From assembly GCF_028389875.1 (NCBI RefSeq), contig NW_026907680.1, positions 1,364,001-1,428,000 on the forward strand: DNA of 64,000 nt, written 5' to 3'. A model generated the notes under the pieces. The model saw only the letters and a list, made by a program, of their open reading frames with translations. It was not told the origin of the DNA and did no database searches. Below, in pieces: positions 37,940-62,385 of the stretch. The DNA is from Rhea pennata. Lineage: Eukaryota > Chordata > Aves > Rheiformes > Rheidae. Each line of letters starts with the position of its first letter. Positions within the stretch are counted from its first letter, which is position 1. The translations under genes were made by a program, and so were the position numbers.

Positions 37940-40799
37940 TTTCCTCAGCTGATCCCCTGGTTCCAGTAAAGCTGGGGAATGAAACTATAGATTTTTTATT
38001 AGATAGTGGAGCCACTCATTCATGATAACTAGTTGTAAAGGACCCTTAAGTAAGACTGCTACCACCATTGTTGGGGCTACGGGAAGGAAAGCTTTGAGGC
38101 CATTTTTGCAACCAATGGAGTGCATGACTGGAGGTACTAAATTGACTCATGAATTTCTCTCTATGCCAGAGTGTCCCCTCCCTTTATTAGGATGGGATTT
38201 CCTATGCAAACTGAATGCGCAGGTGACCTTTTCTGAGAGTTCCGTGCAGCTCCACAGCCCTCCAGAATCGGCATGGAGAGCACAAATCTGCCTTTTGATG
38301 GGATCGGCTCCAGACGATAACAGTGCAAGTATCCCTTCAAGTGTATTGGATGCGGTGATTCCCTTGGTTTGGGCCTCAACAAAGCCAGGCAAAGCAAAAA
38401 ATGTGACTCCAGTCAAAATAGAGCTGCAACCAGGAGCGAAGCCAGTTAGGGTGCATCAGTACCCTATCAAGCTAGAAGCACGTAGAGGATTGGAACCCCT
38501 AATTAATGCCTTCTTGCAATATGGCTTGCTTAGAGAGTGTCAGTCTGAATTCAATACACCAATCCTGCCGGTAAGGAAACCGCACTCCCAAGAATATCAA
38601 CTGGTCCAGGACCTGAGGGCAGTGAACCAAATAACAAAAGATATCCATCCAAGTGTGGCAAACCTATATACTCTTTTAGCCTCGGTGCCTGAGACTAACA
38701 GTTGTTTTACAGTGCTAGATTTAAAAGATGCCTTTTTTTCTGTATTCCTATAGAGGAACAAAGCCAGGCAATTTTCACCTTTGAATGGGAAAGTCCCACT
38801 ACGAGGAGGAAGGAGCAGTTATGCTGGACGGTTCTTCCTCAAGGATTCAAGGACAGCCCTACCGTGTTTGGTGAGATCTTGGCCAAAGAACTAGCCCAAT
38901 GGCAGGAAGGTAACAAAAATGTCACTCTTTTACAGTATGTGGATGACATTTTGAGTGGAGCGGATTCAGAGCAAATATGTTTAGAGGCGACAGTGAGTCT
39001 GTTCAATTTTTTGTGGGCTTGCCGGGTATCGTGTTTCAAAGAAAAAGGCTCAGATTGCGAAGAAGGAAGTCCAATATCTTGGATTTAAAATATCAAAAGG
39101 ACAACGTGCACTAGGAGTGGAAAGAAAAGAGGCTATATGCCGAATTGCAGGACCCCGCACAAAAAGACAGCTGAGGGGATTCTTGGGAATGGCAGGATTT
39201 TGCCGTATATGGATCTCTAATTTTGTGCTGATAACTAAACCTTTATATGCAGCCCTAAAGGGTCCGGAGGAATGGTTAGAGTGGACCCCAGCATGCCGTG
39301 CTAGTTTCGATGAAATAAAAAAGAAATTGATGGAAGCTCCCGCACTGGGACTCCCAGATATGGCTAAACCCAAATGCTTGGGAGCTGGAAAAGACCGGTG
39401 GCATATCTTTCTAAACAATTAGACGAAGTAAGTAAAGGATGGCTGTCCTGCCTCCGGGCTATAGCAGCCACCATCTTATTAATACAAGCAAGATTGTTAC
39501 AAGCAATAATGAAACCCAAAGAAGTAGCTATAATGCATTGCAAAGCCCACCAGAAGGGAAATAGTGAAGTGACACAAGAAGGAGAGGAGATATGGCAGCC
39601 GAAAAGGCAGCACTAGCAGGACAGGTGATTGGGGCTTTATTACCCAGTAGAAAAATGCAAATGAGACCTCCTGAATATTCAGACAAAGAAAATCAATTGG
39701 CAGAAAGGCTAAAATGTACAAAAAATGCTGAAGGGTGGTGGGTCACCCCAAATGGACAAGCTTTAACTACAGCCAAAATGATGGAAGTGCTCCTCAAGAG
39801 ACTGCATGAAGAAACTCACATGGGAGCAGATGCTATGATAAGCAGCGTAAAAAAGATACGCTGTGGGATCAAAGATGCTATCAAATGCTGACCTTATTGT
39901 AAGGAGATGCCCCACCTGTTGTGCAACTAACCCCAAAATTCAGAAGAAACCACCTATGGGAGAACTAAGAAGAGGATTAACCCCAGGGGAACACTGGCAG
40001 ATCGATTTCTCTCAATTGCCTAAATGTGGTCGGTTTAAATATTTACTTGTTTTGGTAGATACATTTTCTGGTTGGCCAGAAGCCTTCCCATGCTCCACCA
40101 ATCGTGCAAACAGAAGTAATTAAAATTTTACTAAAAGAGAAAATTCCTCGATTTGGGATTCCCGAAGGTATATCCTCAGATAATGGACCTCATTTTATTT
40201 CAGAGGTGGTTCAAGGAACATCCAAATTTTTACAGATGAAATGGGAATTACACACTCCGTGGAGACCCCAGTCTAGCGGTAAGGTAGAAAGAATGAACCG
40301 AACACTTAAAAGACATATTTCAAAACTGTGTCAGGAAACCCATCTTAAATGGGTAGATGTATTACCAATGGCCTTGATGAGAATAAGAATAACCCCAAGA
40401 ATAAAAAAGGGAGTAAGCCCTTTTGAAATACTTTACGGGAAACCTTACCCAATTAATGAAATAGGGGGATGAAGTGATCAAAGGCATGTAAGAGGGGAAG
40501 AAATGTTGAGAGAGTATTTATTGTCTTTGTCTCGGGTACTAACATCTTTACATAGGTACCTTAATCAACGTACCCCCCTTCCATTGGACTCCCCTGTGCA
40601 TGACTTCAAGCCTGGGCATCTAGTTCATATTTGGACATGGAAAGAAGAACCACTAAGAGAAAAGTGGAAAGGACCTTACCTGGTGCTTCTGAAAACTCCT
40701 ACTGCAGTAAAGGTGGAGGGAATAAGTTCCTGGACCCACTATTCCCGAATACAGAAGGCACCTTTGAATGACTCGTGGACTGCCACACCCACAAGATAG
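37940..40799 (+). pseudogene. pol: pro-pol remnant, right provirus
   Basis: The order is protease (about 37,990), RT with YVDD (about 38,936), connection, truncated RNase H (HCKAHQKG near 39,537) and integrase HHCC, DDE and GPY domains ending at 40,799. Frameshifts sit at the same places as in the left arm (for example after the AFFSVFL segment, 38,753), so they predate the arm duplication. At least one more frame break is private to this copy, near 39,010. Confidence 0.85.
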
Positions 40800-41234
40800 C
40801 TCCCAAGAGAAGAACACAGAAGTTACAAAAGTGATGAATTGCACTTGGAAAACTGAACTCTTTTATATGGAAATAGAGTGCTCTTAAGTGTTATTAGGTG
40901 TTATTTTGCATTCTGATAGTATTGTTAATTATAGATAGAGCTGATTTACAAGGATATTGATTTGTTTAATTTAATTTGTTTGCTATAGAGTTAAGATGGA
41001 AAATGAGGACATTGTTAACTTTGTTATGCACGCTCATTGGTACAGCTAACCTGATTTTGTAGCTTATACGGGCCTTCAGAAAAAGTGACTCAGATTACTG
41101 CTTGCTTCTCTATTCCCCAAATCTCCTGGATTACCCATGCCATGGGAAATACTTAGAATTAACTTAACATTCATGTAAGAATAATTGAAGTTGTTTAAAT
41201 GAGACTTGCTAGATAAGTGATATTAACAAGTCTC

Positions 41235-41247
41235 AGAGGGGGGAATT
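41235..41247 (+). other. Polypurine tract, right provirus
   Basis: AGAGGGGGGAATT, followed by only a dozen LTR bases. Confidence 0.7.
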
Positions 41248-41311
41248 CTTAGAGAAATATCCCCCCCCCTTAAAAAGCAGGGCCCGCTCTTTGAAACAAA
41301 GGCAAGTGTTT

Positions 41312-41535
41312 TCCCCCAAAAGACAATTCCGCAGAAGGGGAACGGCGGCAGGCGCAGGCATGGTGAGACGCTCGCACAGGCGTCGTTCCGCAGCGGGGAC
41401 GTTCCACTGCTGCCCGAGCTTTGAGACTGTCACTGCAACGGGAACCGCAGCTTGGCCGGCGGCCCCAGAGCTTGACTCGTTCCCGAGAAGCTGGAGGCTC
41501 TGGCCAGGCGGCGGCCGCTCGCCCCCAGGGGAAAA
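41312..41535. other. Isolated CpG-rich block downstream of TMEM209, right arm
   Basis: Reverse-complement partner of 5,858-6,092, with many CpG to TpG/CpA differences between the two arms. It lies immediately next to the deletion that removed the provirus 3' LTR. Confidence 0.5.
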
Positions 41536-42577
41536 AAAGAGAAAAAAGCCATTTCTGGGCACGCTCTGGCAAGGCAGCAGGAACTTCGGGATGTTCCCCT
41601 AAGTTCCTGGGATGAGCCCACGCAGGTGTATCTGCTCTGGTTTCATGCAGGGATGCTGAAGCCACATGCCAGTCTGCAAGGCCCTAAAAGTAAGGAGCTG
41701 CTAGCAGAAAAGCTAACGTGAGAAATAAAAGAATTTTTAAAAAATTAAAAAGCAAAGGCAGGGTAATGTTCTAGTCGTACTCAATCACCCACAACATCTT
41801 CTGTCTTGTAAGATGGTCACATTTGAATGGTATGCTTATTTTGTTTTGTTTTAAATCTATTTTAAAAATACCTACTGAAACCAGCAAGTCAAAAAATTTT
41901 CTCTTTCCCTTATATCTGCGGTGGAGACACCTGAAGCATCCAGAGAGGTCACAAAATCCAATTATTCCAATGAGCAGGGATAAAAGACAACGTCCTTTCA
42001 GATCGCATCTAATTAAATTAACCAAAAATCGGTGTAAGCGCTAACTTGGCGCCTGTTATGCCCGTCTGGAATCTCTTGGATCTTGTGAATCCGGCAGTTG
42101 GCCGCGTTGCAGTAACTGTCTTTTCAAGGGACTGCTCGCCAGCGAGCGGCTGGGTACAACTGCGGGAGACACGTCCCAGCTGCGCTGCTGCATTCCACCC
42201 CCAAATGCGGCAAGCGCGGGTTCATTGCTGAGCCCTGCGGGCAGTTAAGCTCTTTAGAGTGCTTGAAGAGTAAATGCAAGAGAAATAGCAAGGGGGTTTT
42301 AAATATGATTTGTTAAGGTGAGGAGCCAAATAGAAAAGACCTGCCTGGAGTTCCTGTTTAGATACATTTCATCAGTAAAAAACAATACAACGTTTTACAG
42401 AGTATCCTCCCCAAAACTGTACAGAAATTACAAACATTTCCCCTCTGTCCATAAAGCAGAGTTTAAATTATCCCATTTCATAGTCCATATTCAAGGCAAC
42501 AAGTGAAACGATGCTGCTCAGTTCGTCTTGTCGGAGAAGCAGGATCGTTCTTCTGAGCTGCAGTCCTGCTAGAGATG

Positions 42578-54620
<12,043 letters not shown>

Positions 54621-55142
54621 TTAGATTCTCACTCTGTACAAGACCTTTAAAAAAGTAAAAAAGCAAAAAGAAATTACATAAAAGGACTTCACATTGAGGT
54701 ACCAAATCGTGTGTAGTGTTAAGAATGAGCTTCAGTGGTTTAAAAACAAAAAACAAAAAACAAAAACAAAAAACCCAAAACAATATTCCTCTTATAAACT
54801 GCATAAGCACTGTCACCTCTTCACAGTGAAACAGTTTCCATTTTCTCCACTGAGGTACAGAGGACAGAAAAGAGAGCCAGATTCCAACAGCGTTTTTGAG
54901 AAATAGCATTTTTCGGAATGCTGAGGCAACACTGCCTTCTCCAAGCAAGGAAAACAGACCAAGAAAACATCTTGCACAACCTGGCAGTTTTCCTACTGAA
55001 AACACCCACCTATCTCCTTCTGTCAGCTCAGGACAGCTCTGTACCCTCCCCACACCCTCCCCCCTTTACACCACAAAATGCCCTATGTAACAGAAATAAC
55101 GCTTCCTACATATTCTACTCCTCTCATCACTCTAGCACACAC

Positions 55143-55176
55143 CATGCCACACACACACACACACGCGCGGGCGCGC
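55143..55176. repeat. CA/CG microsatellite
   Basis: A (CA)n run passes directly into a CGCG-rich stretch at the TMEM209-proximal edge of the promoter island. Confidence 0.85.
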
Positions 55177-55179
55177 TTG

Positions 55180-55400
55180 TCACCCGCCGGCAGCCCGCCG
55201 CACTCCCAGGCCTCGCTGCCAGGCCCTGAGTCGGCAGCGACACCGCCGCTCCGCTCCGCTCCGCCCCCGCGGCCCAGGCCCAGGCCCAGGCCCCGCCCGC
55301 CGCCCCCACCGCAGCCGCCTCCAACGATTGGTCGCGCGGACGTGACGTCACTGGAGCAGTTCTGCGGGGGGGGGAACGCCGTTGCCGGGGAGATGCCGTT
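55180..55400. repeat. Promoter core, TMEM209-proximal copy
   Basis: Pairs with 55,820-56,150. Shared elements in the same order are the CACC-GCC-GC lead, CCGCACTCCCAGGCCTCG, the CCGCTCCGCTCCGC run, GCAGCCGCCTCCAACGATTGG, TGACGTCACTGG and CGCCGTTGCC. Weaker similarity continues on the left side of each copy (TTTCCTACTGAAAAC near 54,990 and 55,480), so the duplicated unit is about 0.5-0.75 kb. Confidence 0.8.
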
Positions 55401-55819
55401 AACGGCGGGGGGGGGAGGGGGGCGGGGGAGACGACTCCGCTTTTGAAAAACAACGTTCGCCCGTGCACAGCCCGGCCGCTTTCCTACTGAAAACCCCCGC
55501 CCGTGTCCGTCTCCAGACCCTCCGCACACCCCCCCGCCTTTACGCCACAAAATGCCGCACACAACAGCAGTAACACTGGCCACTTTCCCTGCTCCTCCCA
55601 TCAGCGCAGGAAACTGCCACGCCTCCCCCGGCCACAGGCTTCAAAACCTCTCAGCTACTTCGTCGCTGAACACAAACATACAAGAGTTACCTCAGAGAAC
55701 ACGCGGTTTAACTGAAATGACAGGATTTCACACGCACAGCCCTCTCCCACCTCCACCACCCTAGACCCTTCCCCACACCCCCCCCACTCTGGCACACACC
55801 ACGACACGCACGGACACTT

Positions 55820-56150
55820 GTCACCTGCCAGCGGCCCGCCGCGCTCCCAGGCCTCGTTGACAGGCGCTGAGCGCGCACGCCCCGGCTCCCCCGCAGCCAA
55901 ACCCCGCCGACCACAAGCAGACTCGGCCCCGCAACGAGCAGGCGCCCCGGGAGGGCGGCGACACCGCCGCTCCGCTCCGCTCCGCCCCCGAGGGCGCCCA
56001 GGCCCCGCCCCAGGCCCAGGCTCCGCCTGCCGCCCCCACCGCAGCCGCCCTCACCGCAGCCGCCTCCAACGATTGGTCGCGCGGACCCGTGACGTCACTG
56101 GAGGCAGTTCCGTGGGGGCGGGGACGCCGTTGCCAGGGGGACGCCGTTGC
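55820..56150. repeat. Promoter core, distal copy
   Basis: Second copy of the block at 55,180-55,400. It has its own internal duplication: a GCCGCC-CTCACCGCAGCC step before the CCAAT box, and GACGCCGTTGCCAGGGG repeated twice at about 56,124-56,160. Confidence 0.8.
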
Positions 56151-56660
56151 CAGGGGGACGCTCGCGCAGCCGCCCCGGACGCCCCGGCCGATGGCGCCTG
56201 CCCGACCCGGCCGCAAGCGGCGCCAGGCGCCATGGCGGCCCCAGCGCGGCAGCCGCGACGCCCCCCGCACCCTGCTGCCCGCCTTGGCCGCCACCGGCCG
56301 TGCCCACACCCGGCCGTACCCTTCCCCTGCTCGGCTCCCACTACGGCCGCGTGCGGGCACACCCCCCGGCTGCCCCACGCCAGAGCCTGGCCAAATGTGT
56401 TGCTCCTGCCTGCAAACCTCACCACGAGGAGCAGGGAGGAATAAAAGCACCGCTGGCCGCTGAAAGGGAGCACAACGAGTTACAGCAGACCGCTCTGTGA
56501 GCACGGGCCAGCGGACAACCTCAGCTGCTCCAAAACCCTTCCTGCCTTTGCCTCAGATCCCAAGCACCAACCTGAAAGTAAGAAAGCCTAAAAAAGGAGA
56601 TTAACTACAAGCCTAGACCGCACAGTTATCGATAAACACAGTGTCTAACGCTTGGCCACT
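56151..56660. other. TMEM209 far 5' flank up to the spacer-copy junction
   Basis: GC-rich until about 56,400, then ordinary. A plus-strand ATG at 56,231 opens about 70 codons (MAAPARQPRRPP) but the frame is composition-driven. It ends at the junction with spacer copy 2 at 56,661. Confidence 0.5.
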
Positions 56661-56763
56661 CTGTGCAGTGTGCTGTAGGTGACCCTGCTTGAGCAGGGGG
56701 GGTTGGACGAGATGATCTCCAGAGGCCCCTTCCAACCTCCACCCTTCAATGATTCTGTGATGG
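56661..56763 (+). mobile_element. Truncated CR1 at the left edge of spacer copy 2
   Basis: Only the last ~100 bases of the CR1 at 16,180-16,566 are present here. The cut point is the duplication junction with the TMEM209 5' flank. Confidence 0.9.
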
Positions 56764-57823
56764 GCGCTTTCTCTCGCTTTTTCTCCTGCTGTGGGGGGAA
56801 TGGAAAATGTGTGGAGGACAAAGAGGCTAGAAGCTGGTCTGAGGTGCAGATCCTTACCGAGGCTTGTCAGTCTGCAGAGAGAAGGGGACTCAATCCTCAT
56901 GTAGTGCTGATGAAAGTCTCCCTGAGCAGGCTCTCAAGCAAAGCTCCTGCATTTGCAGATGCGCACGCACCAGATGGAACGATGAAGCCTGGTCCTCCAG
57001 AATCGCCATTGCTAGTGAGGGGCCGCAGGCTTTGCCCTGACTTGGGCTTGCTGGAGTGTCAAGGTGGAGCAGAGTGGCACTTGGAGGAGGCTCTCCTTCA
57101 GCAGCTTAAAGGCCTGCCAGCTTTCTTGAGCTCCTTTGCCCTTCTGAGGTGCCTCCCCTGGCGTCCCCCTAGCAGGTCTCTGCAGAAGGGGAAGCCTGCT
57201 CGCCTCAAGGCCAGCCTCTGGGCTCTGCTGCTCTCCTTCCTACCTGCCCTCGGTCTCTGCAACTCCACTAGTTCCCGGGTGCTACAGCCCAGGTGGCCAT
57301 GGATGCTGCTGGCACCAAGCCTCCGGGGTGGCCGCTTCCCCTTCTGGCCCTGGGCACCCGCCTTCTTCCCCTCACACCTGCAAAAGCCCAGCACTCAAAA
57401 GCCCAGCACTCAAGGGCACCCAAGACACACACAAGAGCTGGCAGTTCCCTCCCACCACGACGCCAGCACTGGGCCCCAGCAAGGGGGGTCCAGGCTCAAG
57501 CACTTCCTCCCCTCAGAGGCGTACAGCAGCTTTTTCCTCCTCTCCCCACAGGCCCCCTGGCCCCAGGACATGCGTTGGCCATGGCACGGCCCTCTCCACG
57601 CCTCTCTCCGGCACCAACAAGACGCAGCACACCCCTAGGCCACAGCCACCACAGCTGCAGCCAAAGAGCTACAGCATGACCGCGGCGGCGAGCTGCCCTG
57701 GCAGCAGCCCCTGAGCCCTGACTCCTCAGCTCTGCTCTTCAGGCCTCTCCAAAGTTCCCATGCTGCAAACGCACGAGCTCACTGCACACCCAGCCAAGAG
57801 CCACCCGACTTGGGGCAGTTGGT

Positions 57824-57940
57824 TTAATTCAGCTTCAGAGAACTTCCTGGGTGCTCGCATGGCTCACAAGTAGTGCTGGTGCTGCTGCTGCTGCTCCTGC
57901 TGCTACTTGGCTGTGTCTCTGCACACAGCTCTTCTAACCC
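57824..57940 (-). CDS. CCDC81-like: Last exon, copy 2, unexpanded form
   Basis: 117 bases. Begins GLEELCAETQPSSSRSSSSS and ends EHPGSSLKLN and TAA. Exactly 241 codons shorter than its counterpart at 17,611-18,450, with both ends conserved. Confidence 0.65.
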   Translation of the reverse strand, partial: GLEELCAETQPSSSRSSSSSTSTTCEPCEHPGSSLKLN

Positions 57941-58606
57941 CTGGGAAGAAGGTAGAAATGAACAGGCTGTGTTCTGCCCCACTAGAAAGGCTGAGAAAGT
58001 CTGCAGAGTAGTGCAGGCTAGTGTTCGCTGATGGTTTTGCTATATTGACTGTCATGGGACTTGAGACCTTGTTTGGACACTGCTAATCTGTTGTGAACCA
58101 AGACTGGGGGGTACCTGTGTCCAGTATTCAGCAGTCAAGGAGAGCTTTGCAAAGGGGCACACCAACACTGGAAGCATCCCTTTGCGCTCAGCTACTCAGA
58201 TTTTGCAGGTGCCACTGTTGAAGGCCATTCTCAGCACTCAACAGCTGCCCCCTTGGCTGGAAGGCAAGGCTGAGCCCAGGCCAGCCCTGTGGCTTGCTCA
58301 TGGGGCAATGGGGTTGCACCTTGTCTCTCTCGCTCGGCCTCAGAGCCCTCCTGCTTATCTCCTCCCCTACTCCCTCAACCCTCCTCCCATTTGCAGAAAC
58401 AGCCCTTCAGCTCCACAGCAGTGCTGGGCTTTTGCTGGGGGCTGCGGAGAGGGACTTAGTGACAGGCTTTAAGCCACATCAAGCCCATGTCAGGAAAAGT
58501 CACAGCACGCTCTCGGCAGCACAGTGGCTCCGGGATTACAAGTGGCACCCCTTGCTGCCTCACTGCCCCTCAGTTCTGCCAGGCTTCTCCTGGAGCTGCC
58601 ACATAC

Positions 58607-58870
58607 CTGCCCTGTCTTGCAAGGCCCCTCTTGACTGTCCAGTCCTTCCTCCTCTTCCTCTAGGCAGGAGAAGCAGACCTTCAGGGTCACTTGCTTGTCT
58701 TCTCCCAGCTGGTATTGGACGATCTTTTGAATACTGGGCTTTTCTTCAGCCAGATTCTCAGCACCCTCCTGCACCTGCAAGACAACTCCACACTGTGCAA
58801 TGTGCCCCACTTCCAAGTCCACTCCGCTGCTCTCCACATGTTCCTCATCAGCATCTGGAGACTGCAGGAC
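58607..58870 (-). CDS. CCDC81-like: Penultimate exon, copy 2
   Basis: 264 bases, the same splice sites as 19,146-19,409 (acceptor now ATTGCCGAG). Substitutions only, frame kept: DADEEHVESS for DAGEEHVESS, KVCFSC for KVYFSC. Confidence 0.6.
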
Positions 58871-59197
58871 CTCGGCAATCACCAGGCCCCTGGCTCTGGC
58901 TTGGCCTGGGCCCCCCGCCGGACAACGGCTGCTGCAGGCAGGGACTCTGCAGCCCCAGCTGCAGAAGAGCAAGGGGCTCCACAACATTCCCCAGCTACAT
59001 CACAGCCTGAGCAGGGTTCCCTGCCTTTCCCATGGGATCAGTCTCCGATGTCTCCTGCTGCCAAATAAATTGTGGAGGGCATTGTCACTTCCAGGAGCAG
59101 CAAGTGCGGGCTTCAACATGGTGGTTTTCTTGAAGGGAAGGTTACTTACACTCTCCTTTGAACCTTGTTTTGAACCTTCCTGTCAGCATCCTTTTGC

Positions 59198-61497
59198 CCC
59201 AAAGGAAAGCTGAACAAGGCTGAATATCCCTTTCTTGTTTGCACCAAGCATCTCAATAATCACGCAGCTAAGCAGAAACTGCCCATCTTCTATCACAGAA
59301 AGAACCAGAAATTCCACTGCCACCAGAAAGAGGACCCCAGTGGCTCTACAGGCGTGTTCATGGAGAGTGCAGCACTGAGAGATGCATTGTAAAACTAGAG
59401 CACCGCCTTTGAACTCAAAGCCCTGGACAAAGTCAGCCAGGGCTCAAAGAAGGGCACTGGAAGGGCTCTTGTACAACCAGCAACCACAGGACAATGCATT
59501 TGCAGAATGCAGGCTAGCACAAGAAGGACCCCAGTCAGGAACACTTACCACTCCTGTGTTCTGATGGCCTACATTCACAGGCTGTGTAGCACGTACCCTA
59601 GCTTCTGGACGTGGTTTCTTTCCACCTGCTGCTGCATTCTGTGCAGAGCACTGTGAGGAGACTGGGAATGGACTGCAAATATACACACGGGGAGGTGGTA
59701 TGAGCACAGGGGGAGTAGGATCTCCACTCCCCCCTCACAAGCTGGGCACCTGCTTCTGCAGCAGAAGGCAGTGCTGCAGCAGAAGCACAGGGGTTCCACT
59801 GACTGCAGGTACATCAACAGCTGTGAAGACTACCCCCAAATAAAACACTCAGGGCTGCACATCATGCCCGAAAGAGAGCTCTAAGCTCGCCCACAGCATG
59901 ACTTTCTCTCCATGCAGTGAGGATAGAAGCAGGGTCAGCTACAGGACAGGCTCCAACTCATACCACTACCCCTGTCCTGCCACATGCATTAACCACTGCT
60001 CCATGGCCCCAAAGACTCTGTGTTCAGGGATGGGCAATGGATGGTTGCTGGGCTCCCAGTGTCAAAGAAGGAGAAAGGCATCAAGGCAGTCAAGCACAAA
60101 GCTCTGAGCAGGTGGGAGCCAGCACAGAGCTCTGAAGAACCCTTCCCCACAGACAGAGCCCATATGAAGGCGGAGCATGCGTGCAGGTCACTGGGACTCA
60201 GCCGCTGGGAAGCCTTGCTCCCAAAGCACTTTCAGAGCAGCCTGCCCCAGCCCTGGCAATGCAGTCCTAACCAACCTGTGCTGGGTGGCTGCTCCCTTCA
60301 TCAGGCAGGGGGAAAGAAGCAAGGCAAAGTACTCACGTTGGAAAAATACTTGGAAGAGGAGTAGAGGACAAAAGAGGAGCCGCTCTAGTGGCTGTGAACA
60401 TTGATTCCCTCATCACCTTCATCTGCAAAGGTGAGAAAGAGAGGTGAGATGCTGCCAAGGAAAGGATCTTGCTGCTCACAAGGGCAGCCCATGTTTCCAT
60501 GCTTCAGAGAAGAAGCTGCCTCTCAGAATTGCAGAAACAACCCTTGCTCTTGCTCTGCAGCCCCTCCATTCTACACAACAACAGCTGTGGGGGAATAGGG
60601 GAGAATGGCTAAAAGCTCTGGCAGGCTTTTGTCGAGGGCAAGAGCCGAGAGTCTGAGTTAAGAGAGCAGTTCCTGCCTATAGAGAATTCAAGGGAGGGAA
60701 GCCCAGGGGAAGGCAGCTCACTAAACTCTAGGGAAATGTGTCGGTCAGCCTGCTAGGGAGGATGAGAGAGAGCAGTGGGGGCTGCAATACATCTGTTTTA
60801 CCAGGAGGAAACGTTTTTCTCAGTCCCTGCGCTCATCCTTTCCCTAAACCTTCCTGTCAGCACCCTTTTGCTCTGAAAGGCAGTTGAGCAAGGCTGAACA
60901 TCCCTTTCTTGTTCAGACCAAGCATCTGAATAATCACACAGCTGAGCAAAAACTCTCCATCTCGTATTACAGAAAGGCTCAGTGCTTCCATGGCCACCAG
61001 AAAGAGCAGTGTGTTCATGGAGAGTGCAGGAGTTACAGATATATTGTAAAACTAGTGCACAAGTGGCATTTCTGAAAGCAAAGCCCCAGGGAAAGTCCGA
61101 CAAGGCTAAGCAGAACCCATGGGAAGGGCCCTTCTACAGCCAGTGCCCAGAGCACAATGCTTTGGCAGAAAGCAAGCTGGCAAAAGAAGGACCTCCATCA
61201 GGAGCACCTACCTCTGTTGACTTCTGATGGCCATGTACAGGCCACGCAGCTGCTGCTCGAGCTTCTGGCATTTGCGTCCTCCTGCCCAGTAATTCCTTCT
61301 TCGCAGAATGTGAGTGAATTCCTGGAAGCATGCTGCAAATACACACCGCGGGGATGTGTGCCACAGGACACTCAGGACTGCACAACATGCCCAAAAGAAA
61401 ACTCGAGGAGCCCACAGTTGAGACTTTTTCTCCAGGCACCAAGGAGAGCAGCAGCGTCAGCTCCAAGGACAGGCTCCAGGACACACCATTACCCACT
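59198..61497 (-). repeat. Tandem array, spacer copy 2 (two units)
   Basis: Unit markers at 59,198 and 60,872 (spacing 1,674), against four in copy 1. Exon A at 60,337-60,422 is again 86 bases (MKVMRESMFTATRAAPLL). Confidence 0.8.
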
Positions 61498-61879
61498 GTC
61501 CTGAGCACTCCAGTAGCCACTGCTGTGTAGCCCCCAAGGACAAGCTTTCTTGGAAGCTTCAGAAATGGAACCGGGAATAACTGCTCCGTCCCTTGCAGTC
61601 CTTCTCTCTTCAGGCACTTACGTCCCTCCTTCCCATCCTCTTCAAAGAGCCCAAACAACCTGTCCTTGCCTCTAAGGGCTGCCTGAGCCAAGGGCACATC
61701 CTCTCGAGCCTGCTGCTCGCCACCCCTGACTGCTGCCTGGAAATGACCTTCCTTCCTCCTTGCTGCTGGCAGTCAAAGGAAGGGCATTGCCCAAGGGGAA
61801 ACACCACAGCTTTGGGGAGATATTCACCCAAGGCATCCTCCCCTCCAGCAGCATTCCTTGCAGCCCTCTCTTCCACCTC

Positions 61880-62385
61880 ACTCCTCTCTACTAGGCTGCT
61901 CACCACAGCTCTACATGCCTGGAGACATTGTTGGCAAAGGATTCTGTGGCAGCAGGCACAGAGGCTCTCTCTCACCTGAAACAAGGCCCTCCTGCCTCTT
62001 CCAGGCCCTGCATGTATGTGCACACACATAGACTCCCCTTTGCATTCACATCCACCAACTCTGCACAAGTGTGTGTCATGCTTCAGTGACACACAGAGAT
62101 GCCAGCCAGTGGGGTGTAGTCACACTCTGTTGGTGCCAGCCACCAGAGGGGACTTCAAAGGAAGAAAAGGGCTCCTAGCTCCCAAAATTCATCCACAACT
62201 CTGCAAACAGCCTCTGCTCCTTGGCCTTGCTGCCAGCAGGGCTCCGATTTCACTTTGACATACAAAGCTCGATCCTGTCCTGGCCACAAAAGACATCCTC
62301 CGCCTTTCCTCCTGCCTAACTGCATACTCACAGGTCTGAGCAAACAACGCACACCCTGCGGCAAAGCTCACACCAACACCTCCCT
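61880..62385. other. Segment present only in spacer copy 2
   Basis: About 500 bases between points that are adjacent in copy 1 (near 25,505-25,530). No recognisable gene or transposon. Either lost from copy 1 or inserted in copy 2. Confidence 0.6.

Larger units (their letters stand above)
35500..41259 (+). mobile_element. Right-arm copy of the provirus, 3' LTR mostly deleted
   Basis: Partner of 6,234-12,563. The 5' LTR (35,500-36,032), primer-binding site, gag and pol are present. After the polypurine tract (about 41,235-41,247) only about a dozen bases of LTR (TTAGAGAAATA) remain before a C-run and non-viral flank. The missing stretch of about 634 bases includes nearly all of the 3' LTR and roughly 90 bases of host flank that the left arm keeps. 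Confidence 0.92.
54970..56300 (-). promoter_or_regulatory. TMEM209: TMEM209 CpG-island promoter with tandemly duplicated core
   Basis: This is a GC- and CpG-rich region directly upstream of the first coding exon. It contains two near-identical cores 747 bases apart. Each has a run of CCGCTCCGCTCCGC, a GCCCAGGC-rich tract, an inverted CCAAT box (ATTGG at 55,327 and 56,072), a perfect cAMP-response element TGACGTCA (55,343 and 56,090) and a following CGTTGCC motif. TMEM209 lies on the minus strand, and the region could also fire rightward, but I see no convincing plus-strand gene. The transcription start and UTR exons cannot be fixed from sequence alone. Confidence 0.75.

Noticed and set aside
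40800..41240. Possible env gene downstream of integrase
   Set aside because: Only about 440 AT-rich bases are available and no frame or envelope-type motif is present in either arm.
55078..56504. Long Pro/Arg/Ala-rich frames in the TMEM209 promoter island
   Set aside because: Typical CpG-island spurious frames; no splice structure and no homology.
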